From Streptomyces sp. ISL-10 (GTDB lineage Bacteria > Actinomycetota > Actinomycetes > Streptomycetales > Streptomycetaceae), in assembly GCF_018614575.1 (NCBI RefSeq), contig NZ_JAGGOJ010000005.1, positions 224,042 to 288,041 on the forward strand: DNA of 64,000 nucleotides. The letters are read 5' to 3'. A program made the position numbers and the translations under genes. The notes under the pieces are model-generated. The model was not told the origin of the DNA. It was given only the letters and a program-made list of their open reading frames with translations, and did not search any database. This document shows positions 16,510 through 26,019 of the stretch, piece after piece. The stretch's first letter is position 1; each line of letters starts with the position of its first letter.

Positions 16510-16980
16510 GGTGGCGGTGCCGGGCCGCGGCCGCGCCACCAGCGGCCGGGGGCGCCGGGCCGCTGGTGGTCGTGCCGGCGATCGGGCTGCTGGTCCGGCC
16601 GCGGAGGCGTGGGCGCGGCCTGGGCGCTCACCGCCGGCTCGTCCGGCCGCGGCGGCGCGGGCGCGGCCTGGGCGCTCACCGGCGGCTCGTCCGGCGGCGG
16701 CGCGGGCGACGCCCGTGGCGCGTGCGACGCCCTGGCCGGCTTCGACGAGTCGAAGTGCACGGCCGACGGCGACGAGGGCCTGGTCGCGCTCAACCACCTG
16801 TCCGCGGCCATGCCCCTGTCCGCCGCGGCGGACAGGGGCGACTCGGCGTACCAGCCGCTCGCGGACAGCTGCGCCGGGCGGCGGGCCGCCTTGCGCGGCT
16901 CTTCGCGTTCGACGCCCGCGTGAAAGAAGGACATCGCCGAGGCCCGCAGGCTCTCCGCCGAAACGCGGGGCCCGTCAGCC
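16510..16980 (+). pseudogene. Frameshifted remnant of a Streptomyces conserved hypothetical gene
   Basis: A recognisable C-terminal domain is spread over two frames. One frame gives ACDALAGFDESKCTADGDEG and DSAYQPLADS up to about 16872. A second frame gives LARLFAFDARVK to about 16925. The first frame then resumes with KDIAEARRLSAETRG. One base is missing near 16872 and one is extra near 16925. No start with a ribosome site is seen, and the 5' part holds a duplicated segment of about 45 bases coding AAWALTGGSSG. Homologues I recall are secreted or cytosolic proteins of unknown function. It could be a sequencing artefact rather than decay. Confidence 0.6.
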
Positions 16981-17850
16981 GTTGTGGCGGATGAGGGAAT
17001 CGACCAGTCCTCTACGGGTGTTGGGGAAGTCCATGGGGACGATCCCGAGCCCTCGCCAGCCGCTCGCGACCGAGCCGTCGATGAAGGAGTGGACGCGCGG
17101 ATTGAGGTTGTCGGAGTTCCAGCGCGGGGGCAGGTACGCCGCCGTGCTCACGTAGTTGACGAACAGCTTTCCCGGCTGCTCCACGGCCTTGCGGAAATGC
17201 GCCTCGATCCTCGGGTACTTGGCGTTCGGCGCCGCGTTCCAGTCGTCCTGGACATCGAAGAGCGCGCCGTCCGCGTACCGCACACCCGGCAGGCCGCCGT
17301 TGTCGCCGAGGAGGACGACCTTCCCGCGCGCCTGGCCGAGCGCGGGTATGCCGTCGCCGATGCGGAACAGCGGCCGCCAGCCGCGACCGTCGAGGTAGTC
17401 GTCGAAGATCGCCCGGAAGGTCGCGTCGCTGTCCTCGGAGTACTCCTGCTTGACCCGCATCAGCACGGTCTCGGAAGGGTGGGCGGCGAGGAAGTCACGG
17501 CAGGCCACGAGGACGTCGCCGAACATCATGTTCTGGTAGTACGGCCCGTGGTGGACGGCGAACGAGCCGCCGGTCACCCGGCACCGTACGTCCAGGAAGC
17601 GGATGCCGCTGTTCAGCTGCTCCGTGATGGTCGTGTTCTGGCATTCCGTCCACAGCCCGCCGAACCGGGCGCCCGAGTCGTGGGTGCCGGGGATCGTCAG
17701 TCGCTGAAGGGGCGTCGAGTCGGCGGCACCGGCCATCCAGTCCTGCGCGGACAGGGTGGTACGGCGCGGTGCGGCGGCGGCGTGGGGGGCGCCGATGAGG
17801 GCGGCGGCGGAGAAGGCCGCCGCGCCCGAGAGAAATCTCCGTCGGTCCAT
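16975..17850 (-). CDS. Secreted phosphatidylinositol-specific phospholipase C-like protein
   Basis: 291 residues. The N-terminus MDRRRFLSGAAAFSAAALIG is a twin-arginine-type signal, with cleavage near PHAAAA. The PI-PLC X domain follows: His57 in IPGTHDSGA, the Arg/Asp in RFLDVRC (84-90) and the second His in FAVHHGPYY (about 100), all catalytic positions of bacterial PI-PLC. It cleaves phosphatidylinositol or its glycans outside the cell. The next gene upstream is also a secreted phosphate-releasing enzyme, so both may serve phosphate scavenging. The ATG at 17850 begins the signal peptide. Confidence 0.9.
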   Translation of the reverse strand: MDRRRFLSGAAAFSAAALIGAPHAAAAPRRTTLSAQDWMAGAADSTPLQRLTIPGTHDSGARFGGLWTECQNTTITEQLNSGIRFLDVRCRVTGGSFAVHHGPYYQNMMFGDVLVACRDFLAAHPSETVLMRVKQEYSEDSDATFRAIFDDYLDGRGWRPLFRIGDGIPALGQARGKVVLLGDNGGLPGVRYADGALFDVQDDWNAAPNAKYPRIEAHFRKAVEQPGKLFVNYVSTAAYLPPRWNSDNLNPRVHSFIDGSVASGWRGLGIVPMDFPNTRRGLVDSLIRHNG

Positions 17851-17960
17851 GGCTGCGGAGTATGACGCGGTCACGACAAGATGCGCCAGGGCCCGGGGAC
17901 CCACAGGACACGGCCGGACATCTCCCTTTGACGCCGGCCGGGGACAGCGCCCCATGACGC

Positions 17961-17998
17961 CGGTGGGGCGGCGGGCCCACCGGCCCACCGCCCCACCG
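17961..17998 (-). terminator. Terminator hairpin after 5'-nucleotidase gene
   Basis: 17-bp arms (17961-17977, 17982-17998) with one G-T pair and a 4-base loop lie 30 bases past the stop of the 5'-nucleotidase gene. Confidence 0.65.
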
Positions 17999-18027
17999 TT
18001 CGACTCTGCGCGCTTCGCGCTTCCCGC

Positions 18028-19845
18028 TTACTGCACGACCGTGATGCGGTCCGCGGCCGGCGGCGCGATGGGCGCGGACGCCGAGGAGTTCGCCGCCAGG
18101 TAGGCGTTGAAGACCTCCAGGTCAGAAGCGCCCACCAGCTTGTTGGTGTGCTCCTTGAAGACCGCGAAGCCGTCACCGCCGCCCGCGAGGAACTCGTTCA
18201 TCGCGACCCGGTAGGTCTTTGCCGGGTCGATCGCCTCGCCGTTCAGCTTCACCGAGTCCACGACGATCCGGTCGGCGCCGGTCTTCGTCAGGTCCAGGGT
18301 GTAGGTGAAGCCCTTCGAGATCTGGAGGATCTTCGGAGACGCCTCGTTCGGGCCGCTGACCTGCTGCTGGAGCGCGGTGATCAGCTGGGCCCCGGTCAGG
18401 TCGACGACGTTCATCATGTTGGTGAACGGCTGGACCGTGAAGGCCTCGCCGTACGTCACCACACCGTCGCCCTCACTGCCCGACGCCTTGAAGACCAGGT
18501 CCGAGCGGATGCCGCCCGGGTTCATCAGTGCCAGCTGCGCACCGCCCTTGTCCGCCGGAGCCAGGCCCGCGAGCTGCGCGTCCGCGATCAGGTCGCCGAG
18601 CGGCTTCTCCGGGGTGGTCGCGCCACGGCCGTTGATGTCGGCGGAGATGAAGCCCTGCGGACGGTTCGCGATCGGCGCGGCCAGCTTGTTCCAGCGCGTG
18701 ATCAGGTCCGTCATGTCCTGGGCCCGGGCCTGGTCACGGCTGACGATGTGGTTCGCCGACTTCACCGACGTGCGGACGATGTCACCGGTCCGCCGGTCGT
18801 AGGTGAGCGTGGTGTCGGTGTAGAGCTTGCCGTACGAGGACGCCGACGTGACCATGCGCGGCCTGCCGGAGGGATCCGGGATCGTGCACACGTACGCCTG
18901 GTGGGTGTGGCCGGTCACCAGCGCGTCGACCTTGGGCGTGATGCCCTTGGCGATGTCCACGATGGGGCCGGAGATCCCGTCGCCCGCGCCCGGCGAGTCG
19001 CAGTCGTAGTTGTACGACGCGGAGGCCGGCGAGCCGCCCTCGTGGATGAGCGCGACGATCGACTTCACGCCCTTGCGGTCCAGCTCACGGGCGTACTTGT
19101 TGACCGTCTCGATCTCGTCGTGGAACTTCAGGCCCTTGATGCCGTTCGCGCTGACGATGTCCGGCGTGCCTTCGAGCGTCACCCCGATGAAGCCGATCTT
19201 GACGCCGTTCTTCTTCCAGACCGTGTACGGCTTCAGGATCGGCTTGCCCGTCGACTCCTTGGTGACGTTGGCCGCGAGGTAGGGGAAGTCCGCGCCCTCG
19301 AACTCCTTGCCCTCCTCGAAGCAGCCGTCGGTCGGGTGGCAGCCGCCGTTCTGCAGTCGGGCCAGCTCGACCGCGCCCTCGTCGAACTCGTGATTGCCCA
19401 CGCCCGCCACATCGAGGTCCAGCTTGTTGAGCGCCTCGACGGTCGGCTCGTCGTGGAAGAGACCGGACAGCAGGGGGCTCGCGCCCACCAGGTCACCGGC
19501 GGCGGCGCTCACGGAGTACGGGTGCCCCTGGCGCGCGGTGCGCAGCGAGGTGGCGAGGTACTCGACACCACCGGCCGGGATCGTCCTGACCGTGCCGTCG
19601 GCCTGCTTCTCGGAGACGGCGCCGGCCGAGCCGGCCGGCGGCTCCAGATTGCCGTGCAGGTCGTTGAAGGAGAGCAGCTGCACATCGACGGTGCGCGGGT
19701 GGTGCCCGGAGCCCTGCCGGTCACCGTCGGTGGCGCCGGCCGGCAGCGCGGCGACGAGCGCGCCGGCCGTCGCCAGCCCGGCGGCAACGGCGAGCACGCG
19801 CCGGGTGCGCCTGGCCGCGCGATGGTTGGGGGGTGTCGCTGACAT
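18028..19845 (-). CDS. Secreted 5'-nucleotidase
   Basis: 605 residues from the ATG at 19845, with a signal peptide (RRVLAVAAGLATAGALVAAL then ALPAGA). The metallophosphatase domain carries the metal ligands NDLHGN (61-66), AGDLVGASPLLSGL, GNHEFDEG, HEGG and GHTHQAY. The C-terminal 5'-nucleotidase domain has NPGGIRSDL and the substrate-stacking region. It hydrolyses extracellular nucleotides to nucleosides and phosphate. In S. coelicolor the corresponding gene is, from memory, SCO4152 and part of the phosphate-starvation response. No clear PHO box was found upstream, where tandem repeats lie instead. Confidence 0.93.
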   Translation of the reverse strand: MSATPPNHRAARRTRRVLAVAAGLATAGALVAALPAGATDGDRQGSGHHPRTVDVQLLSFNDLHGNLEPPAGSAGAVSEKQADGTVRTIPAGGVEYLATSLRTARQGHPYSVSAAAGDLVGASPLLSGLFHDEPTVEALNKLDLDVAGVGNHEFDEGAVELARLQNGGCHPTDGCFEEGKEFEGADFPYLAANVTKESTGKPILKPYTVWKKNGVKIGFIGVTLEGTPDIVSANGIKGLKFHDEIETVNKYARELDRKGVKSIVALIHEGGSPASASYNYDCDSPGAGDGISGPIVDIAKGITPKVDALVTGHTHQAYVCTIPDPSGRPRMVTSASSYGKLYTDTTLTYDRRTGDIVRTSVKSANHIVSRDQARAQDMTDLITRWNKLAAPIANRPQGFISADINGRGATTPEKPLGDLIADAQLAGLAPADKGGAQLALMNPGGIRSDLVFKASGSEGDGVVTYGEAFTVQPFTNMMNVVDLTGAQLITALQQQVSGPNEASPKILQISKGFTYTLDLTKTGADRIVVDSVKLNGEAIDPAKTYRVAMNEFLAGGGDGFAVFKEHTNKLVGASDLEVFNAYLAANSSASAPIAPPAADRITVVQ

Positions 19846-20000
19846 CTGTCTCCTCGTCAGGTCCAACGTGGTGGAGGGGCTGCGAGCGGCAGCCTAGAGT
19901 CAACGCGCGTAGCACGACAGGGGGATACGGGTTACGACCTGGTTGCCATCGCGCAGGAAAGGGGTGTTCGAGGCATATCGGCCGCACGGCGGAACGCGCG

Positions 20001-20153
20001 GGCTTGCCCGCTGACCCATCCGGCGCGGCGGGCGGAACGCACCGGCTTGCCCGCTGCGACACGGACGGCCGACGACCCATCCGGTCCGCGCGGCGGGATG
20101 CACACCGGCTTGCCCGCTGCGACACGGCACATCCGGTCCCGCGCGGCGGGCGG
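20001..20153 (+). repeat. Three imperfect tandem repeats upstream of mshD
   Basis: Three units share GGCTTGCCCGCTG followed by CATCCGG and CGCGGCGGG, starting at 20001, 20044 and 20107. They lie in the 469-base gap (19846-20314) between the divergent 5'-nucleotidase and mshD genes. No gene is supported in the gap. Confidence 0.7.
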
Positions 20154-20314
20154 GACGGCGGCCGCTCCGGCCCCGGGCGCGCCACGACCGGCGGCCTCCG
20201 CCCCCGCACACGCCGCACCCCCGCCCCGCGACCGGCCGCGCCACCCCGGACCGGTCCGACACATCGCGCACCACGCGTCGCCCGCACCGGCACCCCCCGC
20301 CGTACCCTCGACAC

Positions 20315-21238
20315 ATGACGATCGACGCAGTGATTCCGGAGCCCGGCCGGCAGATCCAGTCCCTCGACGAACTCACCGCGGAGCAGGCCGAGGCCGTGTC
20401 CGAGCTGCTCGCCGAAGCCGCCCGGTCCGACGGGATGCAGGCCGTGTCCGAGCAGGGCCGACTGCAGCTGCGCGGCGGTCGGAGGGAAGGCGTGCGGCAC
20501 TTCCTGCTCACCGTCGAGGGCAAGCTCGTCGGCTACGCCCAACTGGAGGACACCGATCCCGTCGAGGCCCCGGCCGCCGAACTCGTGGTCCACCCGAACC
20601 ACCGCGGACGCGGCCACGGACGGGCTCTCGGGACCACCCTGCTCGACGCGTCGGGCAAGCGGCTGCGGGTCTGGGCGCACGGCGGGAAGTCCGCCGCCCG
20701 GCACCTGGCGCAGGTCCTCGGCCTGACGCTGTTCCGTGAACTGCGCCAGCTGCGCCTCCCGTTGAGCACGCAGAGCGTCCCTGAGGCGGTGTACCCGCCG
20801 GGTGTCACCGTACGGACCTTCACGCCGGGGCAGGACGACGCCGCATGGCTCGAGGTGAACGCCGCCGCGTTCGCCCACCACCCCGAGCAGGGCTCGCTGA
20901 CCCAGCGGGACCTGGACGACCGCAAGGCCGAGCCGTGGTTCGACCCCAAGGGCTTCTTCCTGGCCGAACGGGACGGCCGGATCGTCGGCTTCCACTGGAC
21001 GAAGGTGCATGCGGAGGAACAGCTCGGCGAGGTCTACGTCGTCGGCATCAGCCCCGACGCCCAGGGCGGCGGCCTCGGCAAGGCCCTCACGGCGACCGGC
21101 CTGCGCCACCTCGCCGCTCAGGGCCTGCCCACCGCGATGCTCTACGTGGACGCCGACAACCTGGCAGCGCTGCGGGTGTACGAGCAACTGGGCTTCGTGA
21201 CGCACGAGGTGGATCTGATGTACCGCACCGAGACCTGA
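20315..21238 (+). CDS. mshD: Mycothiol synthase
   Basis: 307 residues made of two tandem GNAT domains, the architecture of MshD, which acetylates Cys-GlcN-Ins with acetyl-CoA in the last step of mycothiol synthesis. The N-terminal domain has the acetyl-CoA loop HPNHRGRGHGRALG (about 94-107). The C-terminal, catalytic domain has DAQGGGLGKALT (about 249-260) and ends with YVDADNLAALRVYEQLGF. Mycothiol is the main thiol of actinobacteria. Its place beside phosphate genes is conserved in Streptomyces but there is no obvious functional link. Confidence 0.93.
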   Translation: MTIDAVIPEPGRQIQSLDELTAEQAEAVSELLAEAARSDGMQAVSEQGRLQLRGGRREGVRHFLLTVEGKLVGYAQLEDTDPVEAPAAELVVHPNHRGRGHGRALGTTLLDASGKRLRVWAHGGKSAARHLAQVLGLTLFRELRQLRLPLSTQSVPEAVYPPGVTVRTFTPGQDDAAWLEVNAAAFAHHPEQGSLTQRDLDDRKAEPWFDPKGFFLAERDGRIVGFHWTKVHAEEQLGEVYVVGISPDAQGGGLGKALTATGLRHLAAQGLPTAMLYVDADNLAALRVYEQLGFVTHEVDLMYRTET

Positions 21239-21256
21239 GCCGGCCCGCCAACGGGC

Positions 21257-21288
21257 AGAGGGGGCGGCGCATTGACACCGCCCCCTCT
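21257..21288 (+). terminator. Terminator hairpin after mshD
   Basis: A perfect 11-bp stem (21257-21267, 21278-21288) with a 10-base loop lies 19 bases after the mshD stop. The loop contains TTGACA, which could double as a -35 box for the next operon. Confidence 0.75.
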
Positions 21289-21292
21289 CTTA

Positions 21293-21330
21293 CACCACCC
21301 TTTCACTACTCAATTAGTGAAAGGGGGGTG
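21293..21330 (+). promoter_or_regulatory. YtrA-type GntR operator
   Basis: An inverted repeat of 15-base arms with one mismatch (21293-21307, 21316-21330) and an 8-base AT-rich centre; the inner core is CCCTTTCACT / AGTGAAAGGG. It ends 7 bases before the GntR start, so binding would block both transcription and the ribosome site. Autoregulation of the GntR-ABC operon is the natural reading. Confidence 0.8.
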
Positions 21331-21337
21331 CAGTGAC

Positions 21338-21736
21338 GTGGTCGAGTTCCGCATCGACCGGCGCAGTGGCGTCGCCACCTACCTCCAGATCGTCCAGCAG
21401 ACCAAACAGGCCCTGCGCCTCGGACTGCTGCGCCCCGGCGACCGCCTGCCGACGGCACGCGAGGTCGTCGAGGTCACGGCCATCAACCCGAACACCGTGC
21501 TCAAGGCCTACCGCGAGCTCGAACGCGAAGGACTCGTCGAGGCCCGCCGGGGCCTGGGCACCTTCGTGACCCGGACCCTCGGCGGCCAGGCGGCCGGCAC
21601 ACCGCTGCGCGCCGAGCTCGCCGACTGGGTGGCACGGGCCCGCGCGACGGGACTGGAGACGGACGACATCACCGCTCTACTCACCTCCGTACTGGAGGCA
21701 GAGGGACCGGACGGACACAAGGGGGGCGGCGTATGA
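21338..21736 (+). CDS. GntR-family regulator, YtrA subfamily
   Basis: 132 residues from the GTG at 21338. A winged helix occupies residues 1-75 (VATYLQIVQQTKQALRLGLL, then LPTAREVVEVTAINPNTVLK and FVTRTL). The short C-terminus (about 50 residues) lacks the large effector domains of other GntR types, which defines the YtrA group. These repressors control adjacent ABC transporters, often in response to antibiotics or cell-wall stress. The stop overlaps the ATPase ATG by 4 bases, and a strong palindrome lies directly upstream. Confidence 0.9.
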   Translation: MVEFRIDRRSGVATYLQIVQQTKQALRLGLLRPGDRLPTAREVVEVTAINPNTVLKAYRELEREGLVEARRGLGTFVTRTLGGQAAGTPLRAELADWVARARATGLETDDITALLTSVLEAEGPDGHKGGGV

Positions 21737-22614
21737 CCGCGACCGCGATCGAGGCGCACGGCCTCGGCAAGACCTACCGCAGACAGGGTCACCCGGCCCT
21801 GCGCGACTGCTCGTTCCGGGTGCCCGCCGGGCGGGTGTGCGCCCTGACCGGGCCCAACGGCGCCGGGAAATCCACCCTGCTGGCCCTGGCCGCGGGACTC
21901 ACGCGCCCCGGCGAGGGCGTACTGCGGGTGCTCGGCGCCGAGCCCGCGTCCGTACGCGAACGCATCGCGTACGTCGCCCAGGACAAACCCCTCTACCCCC
22001 AGCTGACCGTCGCAGACACCCTCCGCCTGGGCCGCGAACTCAACCCCGGCCACTGGGACCAGGCCCTCGCCGAGCGGATCGTCGAGGAGGGCGGTCTCGG
22101 CGCCGGCACCCGTATCCGTACGCTCTCCGGCGGCCAGCGCACCCGCGTCGCGCTCGCCCTCGCGCTCGGCAAACGCCCCGAACTGATGCTGCTGGACGAG
22201 CCGATGGCCGACCTCGACCCCCTGGCGCGCCACCGGCTCATGGGCACCCTCATGGCCGAGGCCGCCGAGCACGGCACGACAGTCGTGATCTCCTCGCACA
22301 TCCTGTCCGAGCTGGAGTCGACCTGCGACTACGTCCTGCTCGTCGACGGCGGCCGCATCCGCCTCGCCGGCGACACCGAGGACCTGCTCGCCGCGCACAC
22401 GTGGCTCACCGGCCCCGTCACGGACCTCGCGCCGCACACCGTCGTCGAATCCCGTACGACAGGGCGTCAGCTGACCGCGCTGATACGCCCAGAGGGCACG
22501 CTCGCCCCCGACCGGCAGACGTCTCATCCCTCCCTGGAGGAGCTGCTCATGGCGCATCTGCGCTCCCCCGGCGCCCCCGCCCTGCTGACGCCGGACGCGG
22601 CGGTGACGGCATGA
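21733..22614 (+). CDS. ABC transporter ATP-binding protein
   Basis: 293 residues. Walker A is GPNGAGKST (40-48), the signature is LSGGQRTRV, Walker B is LMLLDEP with the following DLDPLARHRL, and the H-loop is ISSHILSE. It powers the permease encoded next, which overlaps it by 4 bases. YtrA-linked systems of this type export antibiotics or peptides or act in envelope stress; the substrate is not determined here. The C-terminal 80 residues (TDLAPHTVVESRTTG region) are typical of drug-type exporter ATPases. Confidence 0.9.
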   Translation: MTATAIEAHGLGKTYRRQGHPALRDCSFRVPAGRVCALTGPNGAGKSTLLALAAGLTRPGEGVLRVLGAEPASVRERIAYVAQDKPLYPQLTVADTLRLGRELNPGHWDQALAERIVEEGGLGAGTRIRTLSGGQRTRVALALALGKRPELMLLDEPMADLDPLARHRLMGTLMAEAAEHGTTVVISSHILSELESTCDYVLLVDGGRIRLAGDTEDLLAAHTWLTGPVTDLAPHTVVESRTTGRQLTALIRPEGTLAPDRQTSHPSLEELLMAHLRSPGAPALLTPDAAVTA

Positions 22615-23588
22615 GCACGCTCACCGCTCCCGCCCCCGCTCCCGCCCCCGCTCGCGCCTCCCGCCTGCGTGGCACCGCCTGGGTCGTCGTCCGCCAGCAC
22701 CGCACCGTCCTGAGCGTCGCGGCCGGGGCACTGGTGCTGTCCGCCGCCGTCGCCGCGGGCCTGCGGATCTGGTTCGAGGCGACCCCGCCCGACGACTTCG
22801 ACCGCAACCTGTTCCCCCGTTCCGACGTACGCAGCGCGCTCGTGGTCATCGTCGAGTACGCCGGCCTGGCCGCCCTGCTGCTGCCGCTGCTGGTCGCCGC
22901 CGTCGTCGCGGGCCCGGTGGTCGCCCGGGAACTGGAGAGCGGGACGTACAAACTGGCCTGGTCGCAGTCGGTGACGCCGCTGCGGTGGTTCCAGGCCAAG
23001 GTGACGGTCCCCGCCGTGACCGTCACGGTCCTCACGGCGGCCCTGACCGGCGTCTTCCGCCTGGCCTGGGAACCGGTGTCCACGAACACGCACCTGCGCT
23101 GGTACTCGCGCCACGTCTTCCTCGCCGTCGGACCGACGGCGATCGCGTACGGGCTGCTCGCGGTCGCGGTCGGCGCGCTCACCGGGCTGCTGGTGCGCCG
23201 CACGCTGGCCGCCATGGCCGTCGCGGGAACGGTGACGGGAGCCGTCCTGCTCGCCATGTCGTCGCGGTGGGGCAGCCTGTGGACGACCACGACCGGCACA
23301 CGGACCGACCCGGACTCGTTCCCCGTCATGGACGACTGGCTGGTCACCGACACCGGACTGCTCACCTCGTCCGGCGAGCGCCTCGGCGACGAGCGCCTCG
23401 GCGACATGTGCCGCGTCGTCGACCGCCCCGCCTGCTTCGCCGAGCACGGCATCACCGGCCGCTGGTACGACTACCATCCGGCATCGCACCTGTGGCCGCT
23501 CCAGCTCGTCGAGACCACCGTCGTCCTCGCCATCGCCGCCGTCGCCGCCTACGCGGCGTTCCGGATCTTCCGCCGTCGGCACGGATGA
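22611..23588 (+). CDS. ABC transporter permease
   Basis: 325 residues with six predicted membrane helices: about 32-50, 78-103, 125-145, 165-190, 198-215 and 297-315. It has the start helix and [19 protein letters not shown] motif common to ABC-2 type permeases of YtrA operons. A large external loop (about 220-295) contains two cysteines ([11 protein letters not shown]) that may pair. It functions with the ATPase as a homodimeric exporter or as a sensor-transporter. It ends the operon; ppk follows 199 bases later. Confidence 0.88.
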   Translation: MSTLTAPAPAPAPARASRLRGTAWVVVRQHRTVLSVAAGALVLSAAVAAGLRIWFEATPPDDFDRNLFPRSDVRSALVVIVEYAGLAALLLPLLVAAVVAGPVVARELESGTYKLAWSQSVTPLRWFQAKVTVPAVTVTVLTAALTGVFRLAWEPVSTNTHLRWYSRHVFLAVGPTAIAYGLLAVAVGALTGLLVRRTLAAMAVAGTVTGAVLLAMSSRWGSLWTTTTGTRTDPDSFPVMDDWLVTDTGLLTSSGERLGDERLGDMCRVVDRPACFAEHGITGRWYDYHPASHLWPLQLVETTVVLAIAAVAAYAAFRIFRRRHG

Positions 23589-23787
23589 CGCCCCGCGGGG
23601 CCCCGGACGCCCCCCAGGGCCCCGCCACGTTTTCCTCACGTCATGTAGTCGTTACCGGGCATTCAGACACCCTTGCGACCCTCGGCCAATGCAGCCCGCT
23701 GTGCCCGACTCCCCAGACCGGAGAAAAGCCCTCGCCCCGGCCCTCTCCGACGCGCCGGTGACACTTTCCGCGCGGAACAATGGGGCC

Positions 23788-26019
23788 ATGAGCCAGCAGC
23801 CCGCCGAGGTCCCGGTCCAGCACCCCCAGCCGTCCGTCGCGTCCATAGCCGCGCACCGGCCGCATACCGTCGCCGCCACCGTCTCCGATCTCGAACCCGA
23901 TCTCGACGCGGATCTCGACACCTATGTCGAGGACTCGGAGCACATGCTCGCCGGCGAGCTGCCCCAGGGGCGGTTCCTCGACCGCGAGCGCAGCTGGCTC
24001 GCGTTCAACGAACGCGTCCTCGAACTCGCCGAGGACCCGGCCACGCCCCTGCTGGAGCGGGCCAACTTCCTCGCCATCTTCGCGTCCAACCTGGACGAGT
24101 TCTTCATGGTCCGGGTGGCAGGACTCAAGCGCCGTATCGCCACCGGCGTCGCCACCCGCTCCGCGTCGGGTCTCCAGCCCCGCGAGGTCCTCGACCTGAT
24201 CTGGACCCGCTCGCGCGAACTCATGGCGCGCCACGCCGCCTGCTTCCAGCAGGACGTCGCTCCCGCACTCGCCGACGAGGGCATCCACCTCATCCGCTGG
24301 CCCGAGCTCACCGAGAAGGAGCAGGCCCGCCTCTTCACCCTCTTCCGCCAGCAGATCTTCCCGGTCCTCACGCCACTGGCCGTCGACCCCGCGCACCCCT
24401 TCCCCTACATCTCGGGACTCTCGCTCAACCTCGCCGTCGTCGTGCGCAACCCGGTCAGCGGCCACCGCCACTTCGCCCGGGTCAAGGTCCCGCCGCTGCT
24501 CTCCCGCTTCCTGGAGGCCTCCCCGCAGCGGTACGTGCCGCTGGAGGACGTCATAGCGGCGCACCTCGAAGAGCTGTTCCCCGGCATGGAGGTCCTCGCC
24601 CACCACATGTTCCGGGTGACCAGGAACGAGGACCTCGAAGTCGAGGAGGACGACGCGGAGAACCTGCTCCAGGCCCTGGAGAAGGAGCTCATGCGGCGCC
24701 GCTTCGGCCCGCCGGTCCGCCTGGAGGTCGAGGAGTCCATCGACCCGTACGTGCTCGACCTGCTGGTGCGCGAGCTGAAGGTCTCCGACGCCGAGGTGTA
24801 CCCGCTGCCCGGCCCCCTGGACCTCACCGGCCTGTTCGGGATCTCGGCGCTGGACCGGCCCGAGCTGAAGTTCCCGAAGTTCGTCGCGGGCACCCACCGG
24901 GAGCTGGCCGAGGTCGAGTCCGCCTCCGCGCCCGACATCTTCATGGCCCTGCGCGAACGGGACGTACTGCTGCACCACCCGTACGACTCGTTCTCCACGT
25001 CCGTCCAGGCCTTCCTGGAGCAGGCCGCGGCCGACCCCGACGTCCTCGCCATCAAGCAGACCCTGTACCGCACCTCCGGCGACTCCCCGATCGTCGACGC
25101 GCTCATCGACGCCGCCGAGTCCGGCAAGCAGGTCCTCGTCCTCGTCGAGATCAAGGCCCGCTTCGACGAGCAGGCCAACATCAAGTGGGCGCGCAAGCTG
25201 GAGGAGGCCGGCTGCCATGTCGTCTACGGGCTCGTCGGCCTCAAGACGCACTGCAAGCTGTCGCTCGTCGTCCGCCAGGAAGGCGAGACGCTGCGCCGCT
25301 ACTCGCACGTCGGCACCGGCAACTACCACCCCAAGACCGCCCGGCTCTACGAGGACCTCGGGCTGCTGACCGCCGACCCGCAGGTCGGCGCGGACCTCTC
25401 CGACCTCTTCAACCGGCTCTCCGGCTACTCCCGCCGCGAGACCTACCGCCGGCTGCTGGTCGCCCCCAAGTCCCTGCGCGACGGCCTGATCTCCCGCATC
25501 AACAAGGAGATCACCCATCACCGCGCCGGACGCCCCGCATACGTCCGCATCAAGGTCAACTCCATGGTCGACGAGGCGATCATCGACGCCTGCTACCGGG
25601 CGGCGATGGCGGGTGTCCCGGTCGACATCTGGGTCCGCGGCATCTGCGCGATCCGCCCCGGCGTTGCGGGCCTCTCGGAGAACGTCCGGGTGCGCTCGAT
25701 ACTCGGCCGCTTCCTCGAGCACTCCCGCGTCTTCGCCTTCGGCAACGGCGGCGAACCGGAGGTGTGGTTCGGCAGCGCCGACATGATGCACCGCAACCTC
25801 GATCGCCGTATCGAGGCATTGGTACGGGTCACCGACCCGGCCCACCGCGCGGCCCTGACCCGGCTGCTGGAGTCGGGCATGTCCGACACCACGTCGTCCT
25901 GGCATCTCGGCCCGGACGGCGCGTGGACCCGGCATGCCACGGACACCGACGGTCAGCCGCTGCGGCACGTACAGGAGACGCTCATAGACGCCCGGAGGCG
26001 CCGGCGTGCACAGCCCTGA
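23788..26019 (+). CDS. ppk: Polyphosphate kinase 1
   Basis: 743 residues from the ATG at 23788; an ATG at 23689 would add a 33-residue tail unlike homologues. PPK1 polymerises ATP gamma-phosphate into polyphosphate. Domains: N-terminal ([20 protein letters not shown]), head, C1 and C2. The autophosphorylated histidine lies in [20 protein letters not shown] and the ATP-site region includes [16 protein letters not shown]. In Streptomyces, ppk loss raises antibiotic production, and ppk is under PhoP control. The CHAD gene overlaps its end by 14 bases, giving a ppk-CHAD-NUDIX operon. Confidence 0.96.
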   Translation: MSQQPAEVPVQHPQPSVASIAAHRPHTVAATVSDLEPDLDADLDTYVEDSEHMLAGELPQGRFLDRERSWLAFNERVLELAEDPATPLLERANFLAIFASNLDEFFMVRVAGLKRRIATGVATRSASGLQPREVLDLIWTRSRELMARHAACFQQDVAPALADEGIHLIRWPELTEKEQARLFTLFRQQIFPVLTPLAVDPAHPFPYISGLSLNLAVVVRNPVSGHRHFARVKVPPLLSRFLEASPQRYVPLEDVIAAHLEELFPGMEVLAHHMFRVTRNEDLEVEEDDAENLLQALEKELMRRRFGPPVRLEVEESIDPYVLDLLVRELKVSDAEVYPLPGPLDLTGLFGISALDRPELKFPKFVAGTHRELAEVESASAPDIFMALRERDVLLHHPYDSFSTSVQAFLEQAAADPDVLAIKQTLYRTSGDSPIVDALIDAAESGKQVLVLVEIKARFDEQANIKWARKLEEAGCHVVYGLVGLKTHCKLSLVVRQEGETLRRYSHVGTGNYHPKTARLYEDLGLLTADPQVGADLSDLFNRLSGYSRRETYRRLLVAPKSLRDGLISRINKEITHHRAGRPAYVRIKVNSMVDEAIIDACYRAAMAGVPVDIWVRGICAIRPGVAGLSENVRVRSILGRFLEHSRVFAFGNGGEPEVWFGSADMMHRNLDRRIEALVRVTDPAHRAALTRLLESGMSDTTSSWHLGPDGAWTRHATDTDGQPLRHVQETLIDARRRRRAQP

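Noticed and set aside
16984..17865. A 293-codon plus-strand frame opposite the PI-PLC gene
   Set aside because: The PI-PLC on the minus strand has signal and catalytic motifs. The plus frame is its shadow.
23640..23787. PHO box upstream of ppk
   Set aside because: Only one 11-base unit (CATTCAGACAC) vaguely fits. There is no second unit in phase.
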